Of a stretch of 36,041 nucleotides of DNA, positions 1 to 8,180 are shown piece after piece. A program made the translations under genes and the position numbers. Position 1 is the stretch's first letter, and the number at the start of each line of letters is the position of its first letter. Source of the stretch: Ignavibacteria bacterium RIFOXYC2_FULL_35_21 (lineage in GTDB: Bacteria; Bacteroidota; Ignavibacteria; Kapaibacteriales; UBA2268); assembly GCA_001804705.1 (NCBI GenBank), contig MHAY01000081.1, forward strand, positions 1-36,041. The letters run 5' to 3'. The notes under the pieces were generated by a model. It made no database searches and was not told the DNA's origin. It saw only the letters and a list, made by a program, of their open reading frames with translations.

Positions 1-2
1 GT

Positions 3-77
3 AATGGAATTTATTTCCTAAGAGCCTTAGCAGATGGTGAAATTAAATTTGTCAGAAATATAATACTAAATAAATAA
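3..77 (+). CDS. C-terminal end of a T9SS-sorted secreted protein (partial)
   Basis: The window opens inside a gene. Frame 3 reads 24 residues containing GIYFLRAL, then an acidic-glycine turn and KFVRNIILNK before TAA at 75-77. This matches the last beta strands of the type A Por secretion system C-terminal sorting domain, where a G-[IV]-Y-[FI]-[LV]-[RK] strand is followed by a turn and a final strand ending in basic and aliphatic residues. Such domains direct proteins through the type IX secretion system to the cell surface, where the tail is removed. The rest of the protein lies outside the window, so its passenger function is unknown. The same ending recurs in the proteins at 14003 and 18204, which supports the reading. 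Confidence 0.7.
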   Translation, partial: NGIYFLRALADGEIKFVRNIILNK

Positions 78-89
78 CACAATAATTGA

Positions 90-132
90 ACAGAGCAGGA
101 TCCTATGTGGTTCTGCTCTGTACTAATTTTTT
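90..132 (+). terminator. Rho-independent terminator after the partial T9SS gene
   Basis: Arms at 90-100 and 111-121 (core ACAGAGCAG / CTGCTCTGT) form an 11-bp stem including one G-T pair, with a 10-nt loop. A run of six T follows at 127-132. It starts 12 bp after the stop codon at 75-77, as expected for an intrinsic terminator. Confidence 0.75.
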
Positions 133-159
133 ACATCTGGAACATATTAATAATCTATT

Positions 160-447
160 ATGCGTTTCATAAAAGAATTTAATGATGGCGAAGAAGAAAA
201 ATTAAAGAGTATTCTGAAAAACTGTCCATTGATTAAAGCACGAATACGAGCCAATGCAATTTTGCTAAGTTCAAAGAGTTTTCCAATTGCCGCAATAGCA
301 GATGTATTGGACGTTCACAGGGATACAGTGAGCAATTGGCTAAAGAATTGGGATAATAAAGGTATGATGGGCTTGTTCGATGAACCAAAGCCCGGCAGGC
401 CTTGTCATAATAATATGACCGTTGAAGTGGATACAATAGAACCTTAG
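160..447 (+). pseudogene. IS630-family transposase, N-terminal DNA-binding fragment
   Basis: The 95-residue reading frame has the helix-turn-helix start typical of IS630/Tc1-mariner transposases. It has an RIRANAILLS helix at about 28-37, then IAAIADVLDVHRDTVSNWL at about 43-61, then the G-L-x-D-x-P-x-x-G-R-P linker at about 71-81. A complete transposase has roughly 330-350 residues with a DDE catalytic domain. Here the frame leaves the family pattern after GRP and stops at TAG 445-447, so no catalytic domain remains. No terminal inverted repeats are visible around it. It is most likely a decayed insertion sequence remnant. A short DNA-binding protein derived from it is possible but unsupported. 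Confidence 0.7.
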
Positions 448-494
448 ACTTAATTATAAATTTCAGAATTTATTTATAATTAATTATCTAAAAT

Positions 495-1226
495 TTAAAA
501 TTTCTCATCTAAATATTTCGGGAGCATGGCTTTCCATGTTTCCCAGTTGTGGTCCCATTCCGGTCCCCAGATGTCGAGTTCATGAGGTATTCCTTTACTT
601 TTCAGAATACCTGAAATATGTGTGGAGTTTTCGGGAAATTCATTTTCGCCTGAACCAGAGAGTATATAGCAATGCTTTTTGTTTGCCAGGAACGATAGCC
701 AGTAGCTGTCTGTCAGGTTAGGCAGATAGTGAACAGGTGAATTGAAATAGCAGTTGTCGTCGAAGTAACCGTGTGCCAGGTGGTCAATATTGTAAGTGCC
801 GCTCATTGCAATCATACCGTAAAATATATCGGGCCTTCGGAAGTATGTATTAGCGGCATGGTAAGCTCCTAACGAAGCACCGCAGGTGATGATTGGTACA
901 GGTCCACCACATTCACCGAATATAAAAGGCACCATTTCCTCGATTATGAAATTATTGTACTGGAATTGGCGATAGGACTTGTCCTGTGGGGATTTTTTGT
1001 CATTCAGCCAGCTTTCGAAATTCACACCGGGTATGGCAAAAACTTTGAACTTTCCTTTTTTGATTCCAGGCGATATTGATTCCAATAAGCCGAATTTTTC
1101 ACATTCGAGCTCTTCATCTGTGAATGCGGGAAACAGCAGAATAGCATATCCATATCTCCCATAAACAGCTATTTCAATATCCTTTTCAAGATGAGAGCTC
1201 CACTGAGAGTGGATTTCTTTTTGCAT
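495..1226 (-). CDS. Alpha/beta-hydrolase fold esterase (putative esterase family, PF00756-like)
   Basis: The 243-residue protein has the nucleophile elbow G-A-S-L-G with Ser118, preceded by the hydrophobic strand PIITC and followed by an AYHAAN helix, as in the esterase D / antigen 85 type family. A likely acid residue lies in the GSGENE turn (about 191-196), and a C-terminal WDHNWETW places the catalytic histidine at 226. There is no signal peptide, so it is probably cytoplasmic. Family members hydrolyse acyl esters, including S-formylglutathione and feruloyl esters; the substrate here cannot be told. It is read on the minus strand, about 75 bp downstream of the thiamine pyrophosphokinase gene, and the two may be co-transcribed. 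The length is normal for a single-domain member. Confidence 0.85.
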   Translation of the reverse strand: MQKEIHSQWSSHLEKDIEIAVYGRYGYAILLFPAFTDEELECEKFGLLESISPGIKKGKFKVFAIPGVNFESWLNDKKSPQDKSYRQFQYNNFIIEEMVPFIFGECGGPVPIITCGASLGAYHAANTYFRRPDIFYGMIAMSGTYNIDHLAHGYFDDNCYFNSPVHYLPNLTDSYWLSFLANKKHCYILSGSGENEFPENSTHISGILKSKGIPHELDIWGPEWDHNWETWKAMLPKYLDEKF

Positions 1227-1301
1227 ACTAATTCACATTGAGGAATAATACATTTGTTAATAGATTTATTTAAACGAACCTTATTTTAAATTAGTGTATT
1301 A

Positions 1302-1991
1302 TTATTTCATTTCAAAAACGGGCATTTTGGGCAGCCTGTTATCCATGAATAACAGATATTCACCTGAATGCAGGATTATTTCGATATAATCTACTTTAGC
1401 TCTGTTTCTAAAACCCTCTCTTATCCCGAATTCGAGTGTTTCATTTTCCAATTTCCATTGTAACCCTTTTGTTGTCAGTTTTGCAATATATTGAGGGATA
1501 ATTGAGATAATTTCATCCTTTTTTGTATCAAAGTTAATTGAGTTATGCACCGGTATTCCATAACGTTCTTCATCATAAATACAAAGATTCATTATTCTGC
1601 TGAATTTTTTTATTATGCTCCAATTGTTCAGAGTGTGTTCGAGAACTCCTCCGTGAAGACCGAAAATCAAGATGTTTTTCCAGTCTTTTTTTATGCAAAA
1701 GTTCAGGGATTTCTCGAAATCATTTGTTTCCTGCTCAGGTATATAAATGACTTCAGACAGAGTCTTTAATTTATCCGATAAGGGATTTGACAGAAATGTA
1801 TCAAGGTCGCCAATTATATAATTCGGTATTATAGATTTTTCGTACAGCTTTATTGAAGCACCATCTGCGGCAATAATCGGGATACCTTTAAATAATGAAA
1901 AAACCTCATTGCCGGGCAGAACAGCATCTAAGCAGAGGATTGCATCTATTATATCATCCTTGAATGTCAATTTATAAACGTTTTCCTTCAT
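1302..1991 (-). CDS. Thiamine pyrophosphokinase
   Basis: The 229-residue protein carries the motifs of thiamine pyrophosphokinase, which transfers pyrophosphate from ATP to thiamine to make the cofactor ThDP. They are ADGA (42-45), GDLDT (61-65), an acidic QETNDFEKSL segment (87-96) that binds Mg-ATP, and GGVLEHTLNN (114-123), equivalent to the usual GGRLDHTLAN. The C-terminal beta domain (about 150-229) forms the thiamine-binding sandwich. The Asp-to-Glu change in the GG-x-L-D-H motif is conservative. Length matches the family (200-230). No TPP riboswitch is visible upstream, where the 290-bp gap holds repeats instead. No other thiamine genes are adjacent. Confidence 0.85.
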   Translation of the reverse strand: MKENVYKLTFKDDIIDAILCLDAVLPGNEVFSLFKGIPIIAADGASIKLYEKSIIPNYIIGDLDTFLSNPLSDKLKTLSEVIYIPEQETNDFEKSLNFCIKKDWKNILIFGLHGGVLEHTLNNWSIIKKFSRIMNLCIYDEERYGIPVHNSINFDTKKDEIISIIPQYIAKLTTKGLQWKLENETLEFGIREGFRNRAKVDYIEIILHSGEYLLFMDNRLPKMPVFEMK

Positions 1992-2065
1992 TCACTTCAA
2001 ATTATATTAAATAACAAATCACCGCAAGTTAAAACTTTTGCGTTTTGAAAAAAAATTATTAAATA

Positions 2066-2105
2066 TCTTTCCCCCTTTGCAAAAGTGGGATTAAGGTGGA
2101 TTTTT
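2066..2105. repeat. Degenerate C-rich/G-rich hairpin repeat
   Basis: A short imperfect hairpin (CCCCCTTTG followed by AAAAGTGGG) with a trailing G-rich segment resembles the cleaner hairpin at 15278-15296. It appears to be a decayed copy of a dispersed intergenic repeat. Confidence 0.4.
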
Positions 2106-2115
2106 ATTAATCTCT

Positions 2116-2240
2116 ATTCGTAAATTGAAATTCGTAAATGATTATTTATTCCCTACGGGAAAAGAAGGGTGTTGTTATTTATTATGTTACCGATATATAA
2201 TCCCTACGGGATAAATTTGATAAATACTAATTCCTTTTTC
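2116..2240 (+). repeat. Two-hairpin repeat element, copy A
   Basis: Two small palindromes, TTCCCTACGGGAA (2149-2161) and ATCCCTACGGGAT (2200-2212), start exactly 51 bp apart. The region between them (GGGTGTTG, then ATGTTACCGATATATAA) and the downstream AAATTTGATAAATA flank recur in the copies at 8740, 13275 (reverse) and 13606. The upstream doublet of ATTCGTAAA-type units is shared with copy D. It fills the gap between the M28 peptidase and thiamine pyrophosphokinase genes. Confidence 0.75.
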
Positions 2241-2283
2241 CTAATCGAAATATATCCAACATTCTTAATTCGTTATTGATTTT

Positions 2284-3642
2284 TTATTCCATTTCCGAAT
2301 ATAAATACACGGCTATTGCAATTGCGGCTACGCACTTGTTCAGCATCACCGGGTCAACTTTATCAGGTGTATCTGCAGGGCTGTGGTGATACCAGAAATA
2401 TTTTCCTTCGTCATTTGTTCCGAGGCTCATAACTGGAATTCTATTAAGCCTGGCAAGAGGGCTAATGTCCACTCCCCAGCCGCCTTTGGTTACCTTTATA
2501 GAATCTACCATCTGCAAATACTTTTCAAATCCTTTTACAATTTCCATCAATGAATCCGAAGCTGAAAAGCCAATAACATCGGGAGCAAATACACCGGAAT
2601 CAAATTCGAACATCAAATGATGTTTCTCGTTTTTATGTTTGTCAGCATAAGCCTTGCCACCCTTAACACCGTTCTCTTCATTCACGAACATTACAGCACG
2701 GATTGTGCGTTTCGGTTTTATTCCAAGTTCTTTCAGAAGTCTCACTGCATGCCATGTGGCTATACAACCGCCGCCATCGTCCTGAGCTCCTGTACCTGCA
2801 TCCCAGGAGTCAGAGTGTCCTCCGAGGACAACGATTTCATCAGGCTTTTCGGTACCGCGTATTTCACCCATAACATTATACGATAAAGCATCAGGCAAAG
2901 TCTGTGCTTCCATATATAAATGCACAACAGGATTCTGTCCACGTGCCTGCAATCTTTCGAGTAGTAAAGCATCCTCGTGTGTAATCGCGGCATGAGGAAT
3001 TTTTGGAATTGAATCGGCATAAACCATCATACCTGTATGCGGGTTCTGCATACCAATCGGACTTGCAGAACGGATTAAACTTGCTACTGCTCCGACTGCT
3101 GCGGCTTTCTCAGCACCGTGAGTCCTGAACTGCACCGCATCGCCATATCCTAACCAAGGTTTATTAAAAAGTACAATTTTTCCTTTTGCTTCACCTGCTT
3201 TTTGCCGAAGTTCCTCGTAAGAGTGAACAACAAGAACAGGTGCAGTGATTCCTTCTTTCGGAGTAGCAATACTTCCTCCCAAACCCAGCATGGGCATATT
3301 TGCTTCACGCGGTTGCATGAGCTTGCACCACTCATTACCACGCACCCAGTGAGGTACATAAACTTCCTCAGCTTTGACATTTTCCAAACTGTCTTTGAGC
3401 ATTTCATCACGAATCCACATTAAAGCTTTGTTCAGGTTTTCCGAACCGCTTAGCCTGGGGCCATAAGTATCGCACATGTATTCGAGCCTGTTAAACGCAA
3501 TTGAATCGCTCATTGCTTTATCAATAATTGACTGCACGATTGACTTGTAATTTTTTTGTGTATCTCCTGAATAAGATTTATGATTCTGTAATAGCATAAA
3601 TAATAAGCAAATAAAAAAAGTTGTATATTTTAAATTTTTCAC
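2284..3642 (-). CDS. Secreted M28-family zinc peptidase (carboxypeptidase Q-like) with PA domain
   Basis: The 452-residue protein starts with a signal peptide (about 1-25, hydrophobic ICLLFMLL), so it acts outside the inner membrane. An inserted protease-associated (PA) region spans roughly 105-250. The catalytic domain from about 255 keeps all the di-zinc ligands expected in family M28: His276 and the accompanying Asp278 in GGHSDSWD, bridging Asp288 in QDDGGG, catalytic Glu322/Glu323 in VNEENG, Asp348 in FEFDSG, and His420 in WYHHSPADT. Order and spacing resemble mammalian carboxypeptidase Q and bacterial relatives, which cleave dipeptides or N-terminal residues. It appears intact and monocistronic, with repeat-filled gaps on both sides. 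Nothing in the sequence fixes the substrate. Confidence 0.9.
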   Translation of the reverse strand: MKNLKYTTFFICLLFMLLQNHKSYSGDTQKNYKSIVQSIIDKAMSDSIAFNRLEYMCDTYGPRLSGSENLNKALMWIRDEMLKDSLENVKAEEVYVPHWVRGNEWCKLMQPREANMPMLGLGGSIATPKEGITAPVLVVHSYEELRQKAGEAKGKIVLFNKPWLGYGDAVQFRTHGAEKAAAVGAVASLIRSASPIGMQNPHTGMMVYADSIPKIPHAAITHEDALLLERLQARGQNPVVHLYMEAQTLPDALSYNVMGEIRGTEKPDEIVVLGGHSDSWDAGTGAQDDGGGCIATWHAVRLLKELGIKPKRTIRAVMFVNEENGVKGGKAYADKHKNEKHHLMFEFDSGVFAPDVIGFSASDSLMEIVKGFEKYLQMVDSIKVTKGGWGVDISPLARLNRIPVMSLGTNDEGKYFWYHHSPADTPDKVDPVMLNKCVAAIAIAVYLYSEME

Positions 3643-3726
3643 TTTGCAACTCCAATTGAAAATTTCTAATGAAATTTATTATCATTTTTTTAATTGACAA
3701 TTTTGTCATTCTACTCAATTTCAGAA

Positions 3727-3863
3727 TTGAATAGCCACTATCATTAGATAGTGGGGTTTTATCACCCGGAACCTACGACTTTAGTCACTTATTTTGATTA
3801 GGGGATAAATCCCGTTTTGTGATGATGAACCAACTCCACTACTTAAAAGTAGTGGCTATTCAA
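3727..3863. repeat. 137-bp element with perfect 14-bp terminal inverted repeats, copy 1
   Basis: The ends TTGAATAGCCACTA (3727-3740) and TAGTGGCTATTCAA (3850-3863) are exact inverted repeats. Inside are four hairpins: CCACTATC/GATAGTGG (3735-3754), GACTTTAGTC (3777-3786), GGGAT/ATCCC (3802-3813) and CCACTACTT/AAGTAGTGG (3836-3855). No reading frame spans it. The organisation is that of a MITE or REP-type element mobilised in trans, possibly by an IS200/IS605-like or RAYT transposase; that last point is inference. It occupies most of the non-coding gap 3643-4043, in which I see no gene. Confidence 0.75.
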
Positions 3864-4043
3864 AAATTCTAACATAATGTGTCATTTATAGCATAGTCGA
3901 AGTTTGATTATCCAATTACAAGAATCATTCAACCTCGTTCATGTTGACATTATTTAAATTTATTATTCGATTTTTCATTCAAAGTTGATTTAATTTTAAC
4001 AATTTAAAAAAATTGCTCTTCAAAAGGAAATAACAACTAAAAT

Positions 4044-5501
4044 TTATTTTGCCAGGATATGAAATTCTGTCCTTCTGTTTATTGCCCTGTTCTCTTCTGT
4101 TGTGTTTGGTACTTTGGGCATAGTTAATCCAAAGCCGCGTGCTCTCATCCTTCCCGGCTCAACTCCAAGTTTTATAAGAGCTTCCATAACGGCATTTGCC
4201 CTGCGTTCAGACAACCCCTGGTTAAATTCCATACCGCCAACGTTATCGGTATGTCCCTGAATTTCTATTTTGATACGTTCAAGGCTGAGCATAGCGTCTG
4301 CAACTTCCTCGATTATCGGTTGTGATTCGGGCTTTATGTCCGATTTATTAAAATCAAATAGAATAGGCCGTTCAAATGCACTATCAATTTCTGCCCATTT
4401 AAACATATCGGATGTGTCGTATTCCCCAAAACCAAACAGTGTATCCACTCTTGCAGGCACATTAACAGCAACGGCGACATGATGATAGCCCCAATATTTC
4501 GGCGGTTTGTATGTAACGAGGTAGTAGTATCTGAGGCTCATGTATATGTCCCTGAAAATCGAGATTAGCTCTTCCTTTGTGTATGCCTTATAAAACTTTC
4601 CACCCGTGTACTGTGCCATATATTTCAGGTTATGGTCCTGTGAATAACCAAAAGCAACTGCGAAAATATGAATCTTATTCTTACGGGCTTTTTCAATCAA
4701 ATCACCGATTTTCTGCTTTGAATAATTATCATCTCCGTCAGTGAATATCACGAGCACTCGCGGGTCTTCGAGTGAAGTGTTTTGCAGTAGGTCAATGCAA
4801 TTCCAAACCGCATCGTTAACACCGGAAAACAAACCAACATTTCTATCGCGATTGCTTCTGTAAATATTCAAAATCTGATGTTTGTCGTTCATCACAGGCA
4901 CTTTAATATCAAGCTCACGGTTGAAACTCGTGATACCGATATTATCATACTTCATCTTCATATCAACAAAAATTTCTGTGCCTTCGTATATAGCACTCAT
5001 CACACCGGACATCGAGCCGCTGTAATCCACGCTCAGAACAATGTTATATGGTATTGAATCATTTGCTCCATATTCACGGACTGTGAAGCTGTCTATCGGG
5101 ACAGGGGGTCGTTTAAGTTTTTTTCCAAGTGTTTCCGTAACACCAGTCCAATAGTTTTTTGTCGTATCTTTCAGATAAGGCTTTGCCATATTTGTAATGA
5201 AATGCCCTGAAGAATCAAATACACGTGTGTAGAGCTTTATTTCATCAGGATACTTTTCAGTCTCGATTCGCCAGACATCCATCAATAGCTTGTTTACATC
5301 AGCAGAATCAATCGGTAATGTTGAAGTGATATAAATATCCCGCTTAATAGTATCTTCATCATCTGCCAGTTCTCTCTGCAGTTCAAATCCTTCTTTATGC
5401 TGGTAAGATTTGCATCCGTTTATTATGATTGCAGTAAATATAAAAGCAATCGAAAATAGAAATAAAGATTTGAAATCAATTGTCTGTTTCATAATTCTCA
5501 T
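4044..5501 (-). CDS. Lipoprotein with von Willebrand factor A and OmpA C-terminal domains
   Basis: The 485-residue protein begins with a lipoprotein signal peptide ending at Cys30 (AIIINGC lipobox). A VWA domain (about 150-345) contains the metal-ion-dependent adhesion site DYSGS (Asp159, Ser161, Ser163) and a later TDGDDN acidic loop. An OmpA-like peptidoglycan-binding domain (about 375-485) includes FDFNKSDIKP, IQGHTDN and a LSERRANAV helix. It is probably anchored in the outer membrane, with the OmpA domain gripping peptidoglycan and the VWA domain binding a protein partner. The first ATG (5499-5501) abuts the methyltransferase stop; MKQTIDF, nine bases in, is an equally good start. With the methyltransferase upstream it forms a two-gene unit bracketed by inverted hairpin elements. 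No partner is evident nearby. Confidence 0.88.
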   Translation of the reverse strand: MRIMKQTIDFKSLFLFSIAFIFTAIIINGCKSYQHKEGFELQRELADDEDTIKRDIYITSTLPIDSADVNKLLMDVWRIETEKYPDEIKLYTRVFDSSGHFITNMAKPYLKDTTKNYWTGVTETLGKKLKRPPVPIDSFTVREYGANDSIPYNIVLSVDYSGSMSGVMSAIYEGTEIFVDMKMKYDNIGITSFNRELDIKVPVMNDKHQILNIYRSNRDRNVGLFSGVNDAVWNCIDLLQNTSLEDPRVLVIFTDGDDNYSKQKIGDLIEKARKNKIHIFAVAFGYSQDHNLKYMAQYTGGKFYKAYTKEELISIFRDIYMSLRYYYLVTYKPPKYWGYHHVAVAVNVPARVDTLFGFGEYDTSDMFKWAEIDSAFERPILFDFNKSDIKPESQPIIEEVADAMLSLERIKIEIQGHTDNVGGMEFNQGLSERRANAVMEALIKLGVEPGRMRARGFGLTMPKVPNTTEENRAINRRTEFHILAK

Positions 5502-6161
5502 TTAAAGTTTAACAGCCATAGCCAGCCCGTCACCAATTGTAACAAGGCATGTTTTTAAATAAGGGTTTGATGCAAGGGCATCATTGAAATCCCTTACAGC
5601 AAGAACCTCAGACTCCCTCTCATCCAATTTCGATTTTGCAATTTCACCGAATGCAAGAGCATTGTCTGCGGCAAATATTCCCCCTTTTCTGAGCAAAGTA
5701 ATTGCATAATTTAGATAATCAACATACCCTTGCTTGTCAGCATCTACGAATACCAAATCAAACTTAAATTCAGGTTTATAATCTCTGAGAAATTCTATTG
5801 CATCTGCATTTATAACTTCTATTATATTTCCCAAACCTGCTTCAACTGCTTTCTTACGAATAAAGTCAGCTCTCTCCTCATCAATTTCTATTGTAATCAA
5901 CTTACCATCAAGCTGGAGTTCACGTGCCATAGCAATAGCCGAATAACCCGCAAGAGAACCGATTTCCAAAACATATTTTGCATTTATTGTTTTAAGTATA
6001 AAACCAAGGAAAGACACCTGCTGTGCTGATATACTTATGTCAGGAAATCCGAGAGACAAAGCTTCTGACTGTAATTTTTTTAAAAATAAATCCTCTTTCG
6101 CGAACTTATCATTTATATATGAATAAATTTCTTCTGTGATTTCCGTGAAACCCTGGGACAT
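5502..6161 (-). CDS. SAM-dependent O-methyltransferase (PF01596-like)
   Basis: The 219-residue protein has the class I methyltransferase fold of the caffeoyl-CoA/catechol O-methyltransferase family. Motif I is VLEIGSLAGYS (64-74), an acidic end of strand beta-2 is ITIEIDEE (89-96), FVDADK (138-143) would hold the divalent metal, and DNAL (166-169) follows as in other members. Length (about 220) is typical of bacterial members, whose substrates are small catechol-like compounds and are often unknown. It has no signal peptide and is cytoplasmic. Its stop codon directly abuts the start of the VWA-OmpA lipoprotein gene, so translational coupling is likely although no functional link is obvious. 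Confidence 0.88.
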   Translation of the reverse strand: MSQGFTEITEEIYSYINDKFAKEDLFLKKLQSEALSLGFPDISISAQQVSFLGFILKTINAKYVLEIGSLAGYSAIAMARELQLDGKLITIEIDEERADFIRKKAVEAGLGNIIEVINADAIEFLRDYKPEFKFDLVFVDADKQGYVDYLNYAITLLRKGGIFAADNALAFGEIAKSKLDERESEVLAVRDFNDALASNPYLKTCLVTIGDGLAMAVKL

Positions 6162-6186
6162 ATTTTTTAATAAAAATAATTTTAAA

Positions 6187-6317
6187 TTGAATAGCCACTA
6201 CTTTTAAGTAGTGGTGAATTCGTCACAAAACTTTCGGGATTTATCCACTTCATTTAGTTAAGTGACTAAAGTCATTTTAAAAATACAAATTTCCCCTATC
6301 CGAAGATAGGAGTTAAT
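6187..6317. repeat. Hairpin-rich element, copy 2 (inverted relative to copy 1)
   Basis: It starts with the same end, TTGAATAGCCACTA (6187-6200), and the same hairpin CCACTACTT/AAGTAGTGG (6195-6214). The inner GGGATTTATCC segment and GACTAAAGTC palindrome (6264-6273) are also present. The far end retains a diverged hairpin, CCTATC/GATAGG (6295-6310), but the terminal repeat is lost. Aligned to the reverse complement of copy 1, it matches over most of its length. It lies in the 253-bp gap between the MCE protein and the O-methyltransferase. Confidence 0.7.
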
Positions 6318-6414
6318 CAAAATTGTTTTCAATCATAATTACATTTTTTCAATGTACTGATATGATTGAAACGATTATTACAATTTGGTATTGTTTATAT
6401 AAAGTAAATGTGGC

Positions 6415-7362
6415 TCAGGGCCTGCCTCCCAGACGGATGTTCGCATTGATGCCATACTGCTGGACATGTTCAATAAATTTCGACAGGTTGCTTATCGTAG
6501 AATCAATCCGCATGCTGAATTCTTTATCATAAATCAGCTTGTTTACAAAGCCACTCCCATGATTTACACTGTCAGTCATGCTTTTCAGGTCTTTCACAAT
6601 TAACTCAGCTTCTGCTATTGTTTTGTTTGTCTGTGCAATCAGTGTGCGAGTATCATTCAATGTCAAATCAAATTTGGTAATAAGAGTGTCAAAGCGTGGT
6701 TCATTATATTTAATGCTTTCATTCAGTTCGGTCGTTATGGATTTTAGATTATTAATAGTCAATTCGATGCTATTAATATTCTCGCTGAGAAGCCTGTTGG
6801 CATTCGCTGATATTTGAGCAGTGTTATCAACTGTGTTTTTCAGATTATTAATAAATTGTTCATCCGATATAATCCTGTTAATCGAGACAGACAATGTGTC
6901 AAGTCGCTTAATGAGAAGCATTCCGTCATTTCCGATTTCCCCGAGCATATAGACAAGGTCGGCAAAATCAGCCGCAGTCTTTCCATGGATTTCATCTCCG
7001 ATTTTATATTTTTCAGGCGATTTTCCCGGGAATATTTCAATTTTTTTTCCGCCGGTAATTTCAAGAATAGATATACGTGCAGATACGTCTCTTCTAAATT
7101 CTCTGACATTATCGAGGTCGGCTGTAACTAATACAGAACCGTTGTCATTCCTTACAGACGCAACGGCACCACGCTTAACACCATTTACAAATACTGGAGC
7201 AGAAATTTGAATATTGCCTGAATTGGGAAACCTGATTTTCACTGTAACCGGATTCACCGAGACGTAGAGCCCTCTACCGAGTGTTATTCCTATGATAAAA
7301 AGTATTACAGCGAGTATTGAAACAAGGCCAACTTTGATTTCTATCGAACGGGTATCTTTCAT
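6415..7362 (-). CDS. MCE/MlaD-domain protein, putative lipid-transport substrate-binding subunit
   Basis: The 315-residue protein has one N-terminal membrane segment (about 12-29). An MCE domain follows (about 37-125), with VKIRFPNSGNIQISAPVFVNGVK-type strands and the V-x-V-x-A-D-L-D pattern. A long helical, coiled-coil-prone region then runs from about 135 to 305. This is the architecture of MlaD-type proteins, which sit in the periplasm, anchored in the inner membrane, and shuttle phospholipids with an ABC permease (MlaE) and ATPase (MlaF). Neither partner gene is adjacent, so here it is an orphan, or its partners are encoded elsewhere. Length is typical of Bacteroidota-type MCE proteins. 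It is separated from SSB by a 353-bp AT-rich gap. Confidence 0.85.
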   Translation of the reverse strand: MKDTRSIEIKVGLVSILAVILFIIGITLGRGLYVSVNPVTVKIRFPNSGNIQISAPVFVNGVKRGAVASVRNDNGSVLVTADLDNVREFRRDVSARISILEITGGKKIEIFPGKSPEKYKIGDEIHGKTAADFADLVYMLGEIGNDGMLLIKRLDTLSVSINRIISDEQFINNLKNTVDNTAQISANANRLLSENINSIELTINNLKSITTELNESIKYNEPRFDTLITKFDLTLNDTRTLIAQTNKTIAEAELIVKDLKSMTDSVNHGSGFVNKLIYDKEFSMRIDSTISNLSKFIEHVQQYGINANIRLGGRP

Positions 7363-7489
7363 TAATTTTCTTAGTTATTAAAAACATAAAGCTCAGCACG
7401 GGCTTTGAAACGATTTAGCTCAAATATTATTTAATACATATATTACCTAAATGATGATACGCATCATATTAGCTTTTGCAAAGGAATAT

Positions 7490-7674
7490 AATTTTCAATT
7501 TTTCAATTCTCAATTTTTATTGAATTTTCAATTAAAAAATTTTCAAAATATTCAATTTTTCCCCCATAATTTTCGGGCTGAAAATATTCAGCCCCTACAT
7601 TCAACACTCAAAACATTTAATTTCATTCTAATCTTAAAAATTAAAATTGATTGAAAATTGAAAAATTGAAAATT
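7490..7674. repeat. Concentric AT-rich inverted repeat with central G+C hairpin
   Basis: Arms at 7490-7514 and 7650-7674 (25 bp, one mismatch; core AATTTTCAATTTTTCAATT) enclose, almost exactly at the centre, a hairpin with 8-bp arms GGGCTGAA / TTCAGCCC (7575-7594). This structure fills most of the gene-free stretch 7363-7715. I see no credible small gene or RNA there. A similar-sized inverted repeat occurs at 29541-29719. Confidence 0.55.
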
Positions 7675-7715
7675 ATTACTTATAGAAATAATGAATTATA
7701 AGTAACACCAGATAC

Positions 7716-8180
7716 CTAAAATGATATATCACCAATTTTACTTAGTGATTCCGTATCGGTAATCGGGTCCTCGAAAGGAGAATCATACTTTTTATGGCCA
7801 TTCAGGTGCAGGTCCTCTCCAAATTCATGCTCGTCCCTTGAGAATTTTTTATATTCAAGCAAAAGGATATTATCAGCAAGAACCTCAACGACCTGTTTTC
7901 TCTGGCCCGTTTTGTCATCAAAGGTTCTCGTTTGGAGCTTGCCTTCGACAAACACTTTGGAGCCTTTTTTTACAATCTTTTGAATTACTTCAGCTAAACC
8001 TCTCCAGGCGGTTACTGTATGCCAGTCTGTGTGTTCCTGAAGATTGTTGTCCTTATCCCTCCAAACATCTGTGGTTGCCATTCTGAAGGTTACGACCGGT
8101 ATGCCGCCGGAAGTATATTTTAGCTCAGGGTCCTTACCAACATTCCCTACCAAAAGAACTTTGTTCAAGGTTCTCGTCAT
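7716..8180 (-). CDS. ssb: Single-stranded DNA-binding protein
   Basis: The 154-residue protein starts with a standard SSB OB-fold (about 3-112): NKVLLVGNVGKDPELKYT, the TDWHTVTAW strand with Trp53, GSKVFVEGKL and VLADNILLLE. It binds single-stranded DNA as a tetramer during replication, recombination and repair. The C-terminal linker (113-145) is short and acidic. The last residues KIGDISF are a variant of the DDDIPF tail that recruits partner proteins; here Pro is replaced by Ser and only one Asp is kept. It is transcribed alone on the minus strand with long gaps on both sides. Confidence 0.93.
   Translation of the reverse strand: MTRTLNKVLLVGNVGKDPELKYTSGGIPVVTFRMATTDVWRDKDNNLQEHTDWHTVTAWRGLAEVIQKIVKKGSKVFVEGKLQTRTFDDKTGQRKQVVEVLADNILLLEYKKFSRDEHEFGEDLHLNGHKKYDSPFEDPITDTESLSKIGDISF

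Noticed and set aside
1992-2283. TPP riboswitch upstream of the thiamine pyrophosphokinase gene
   Set aside because: The CTGAGA and ACCTGA-type core blocks of the THI element are not present in the right order; the gap is filled by repeats.
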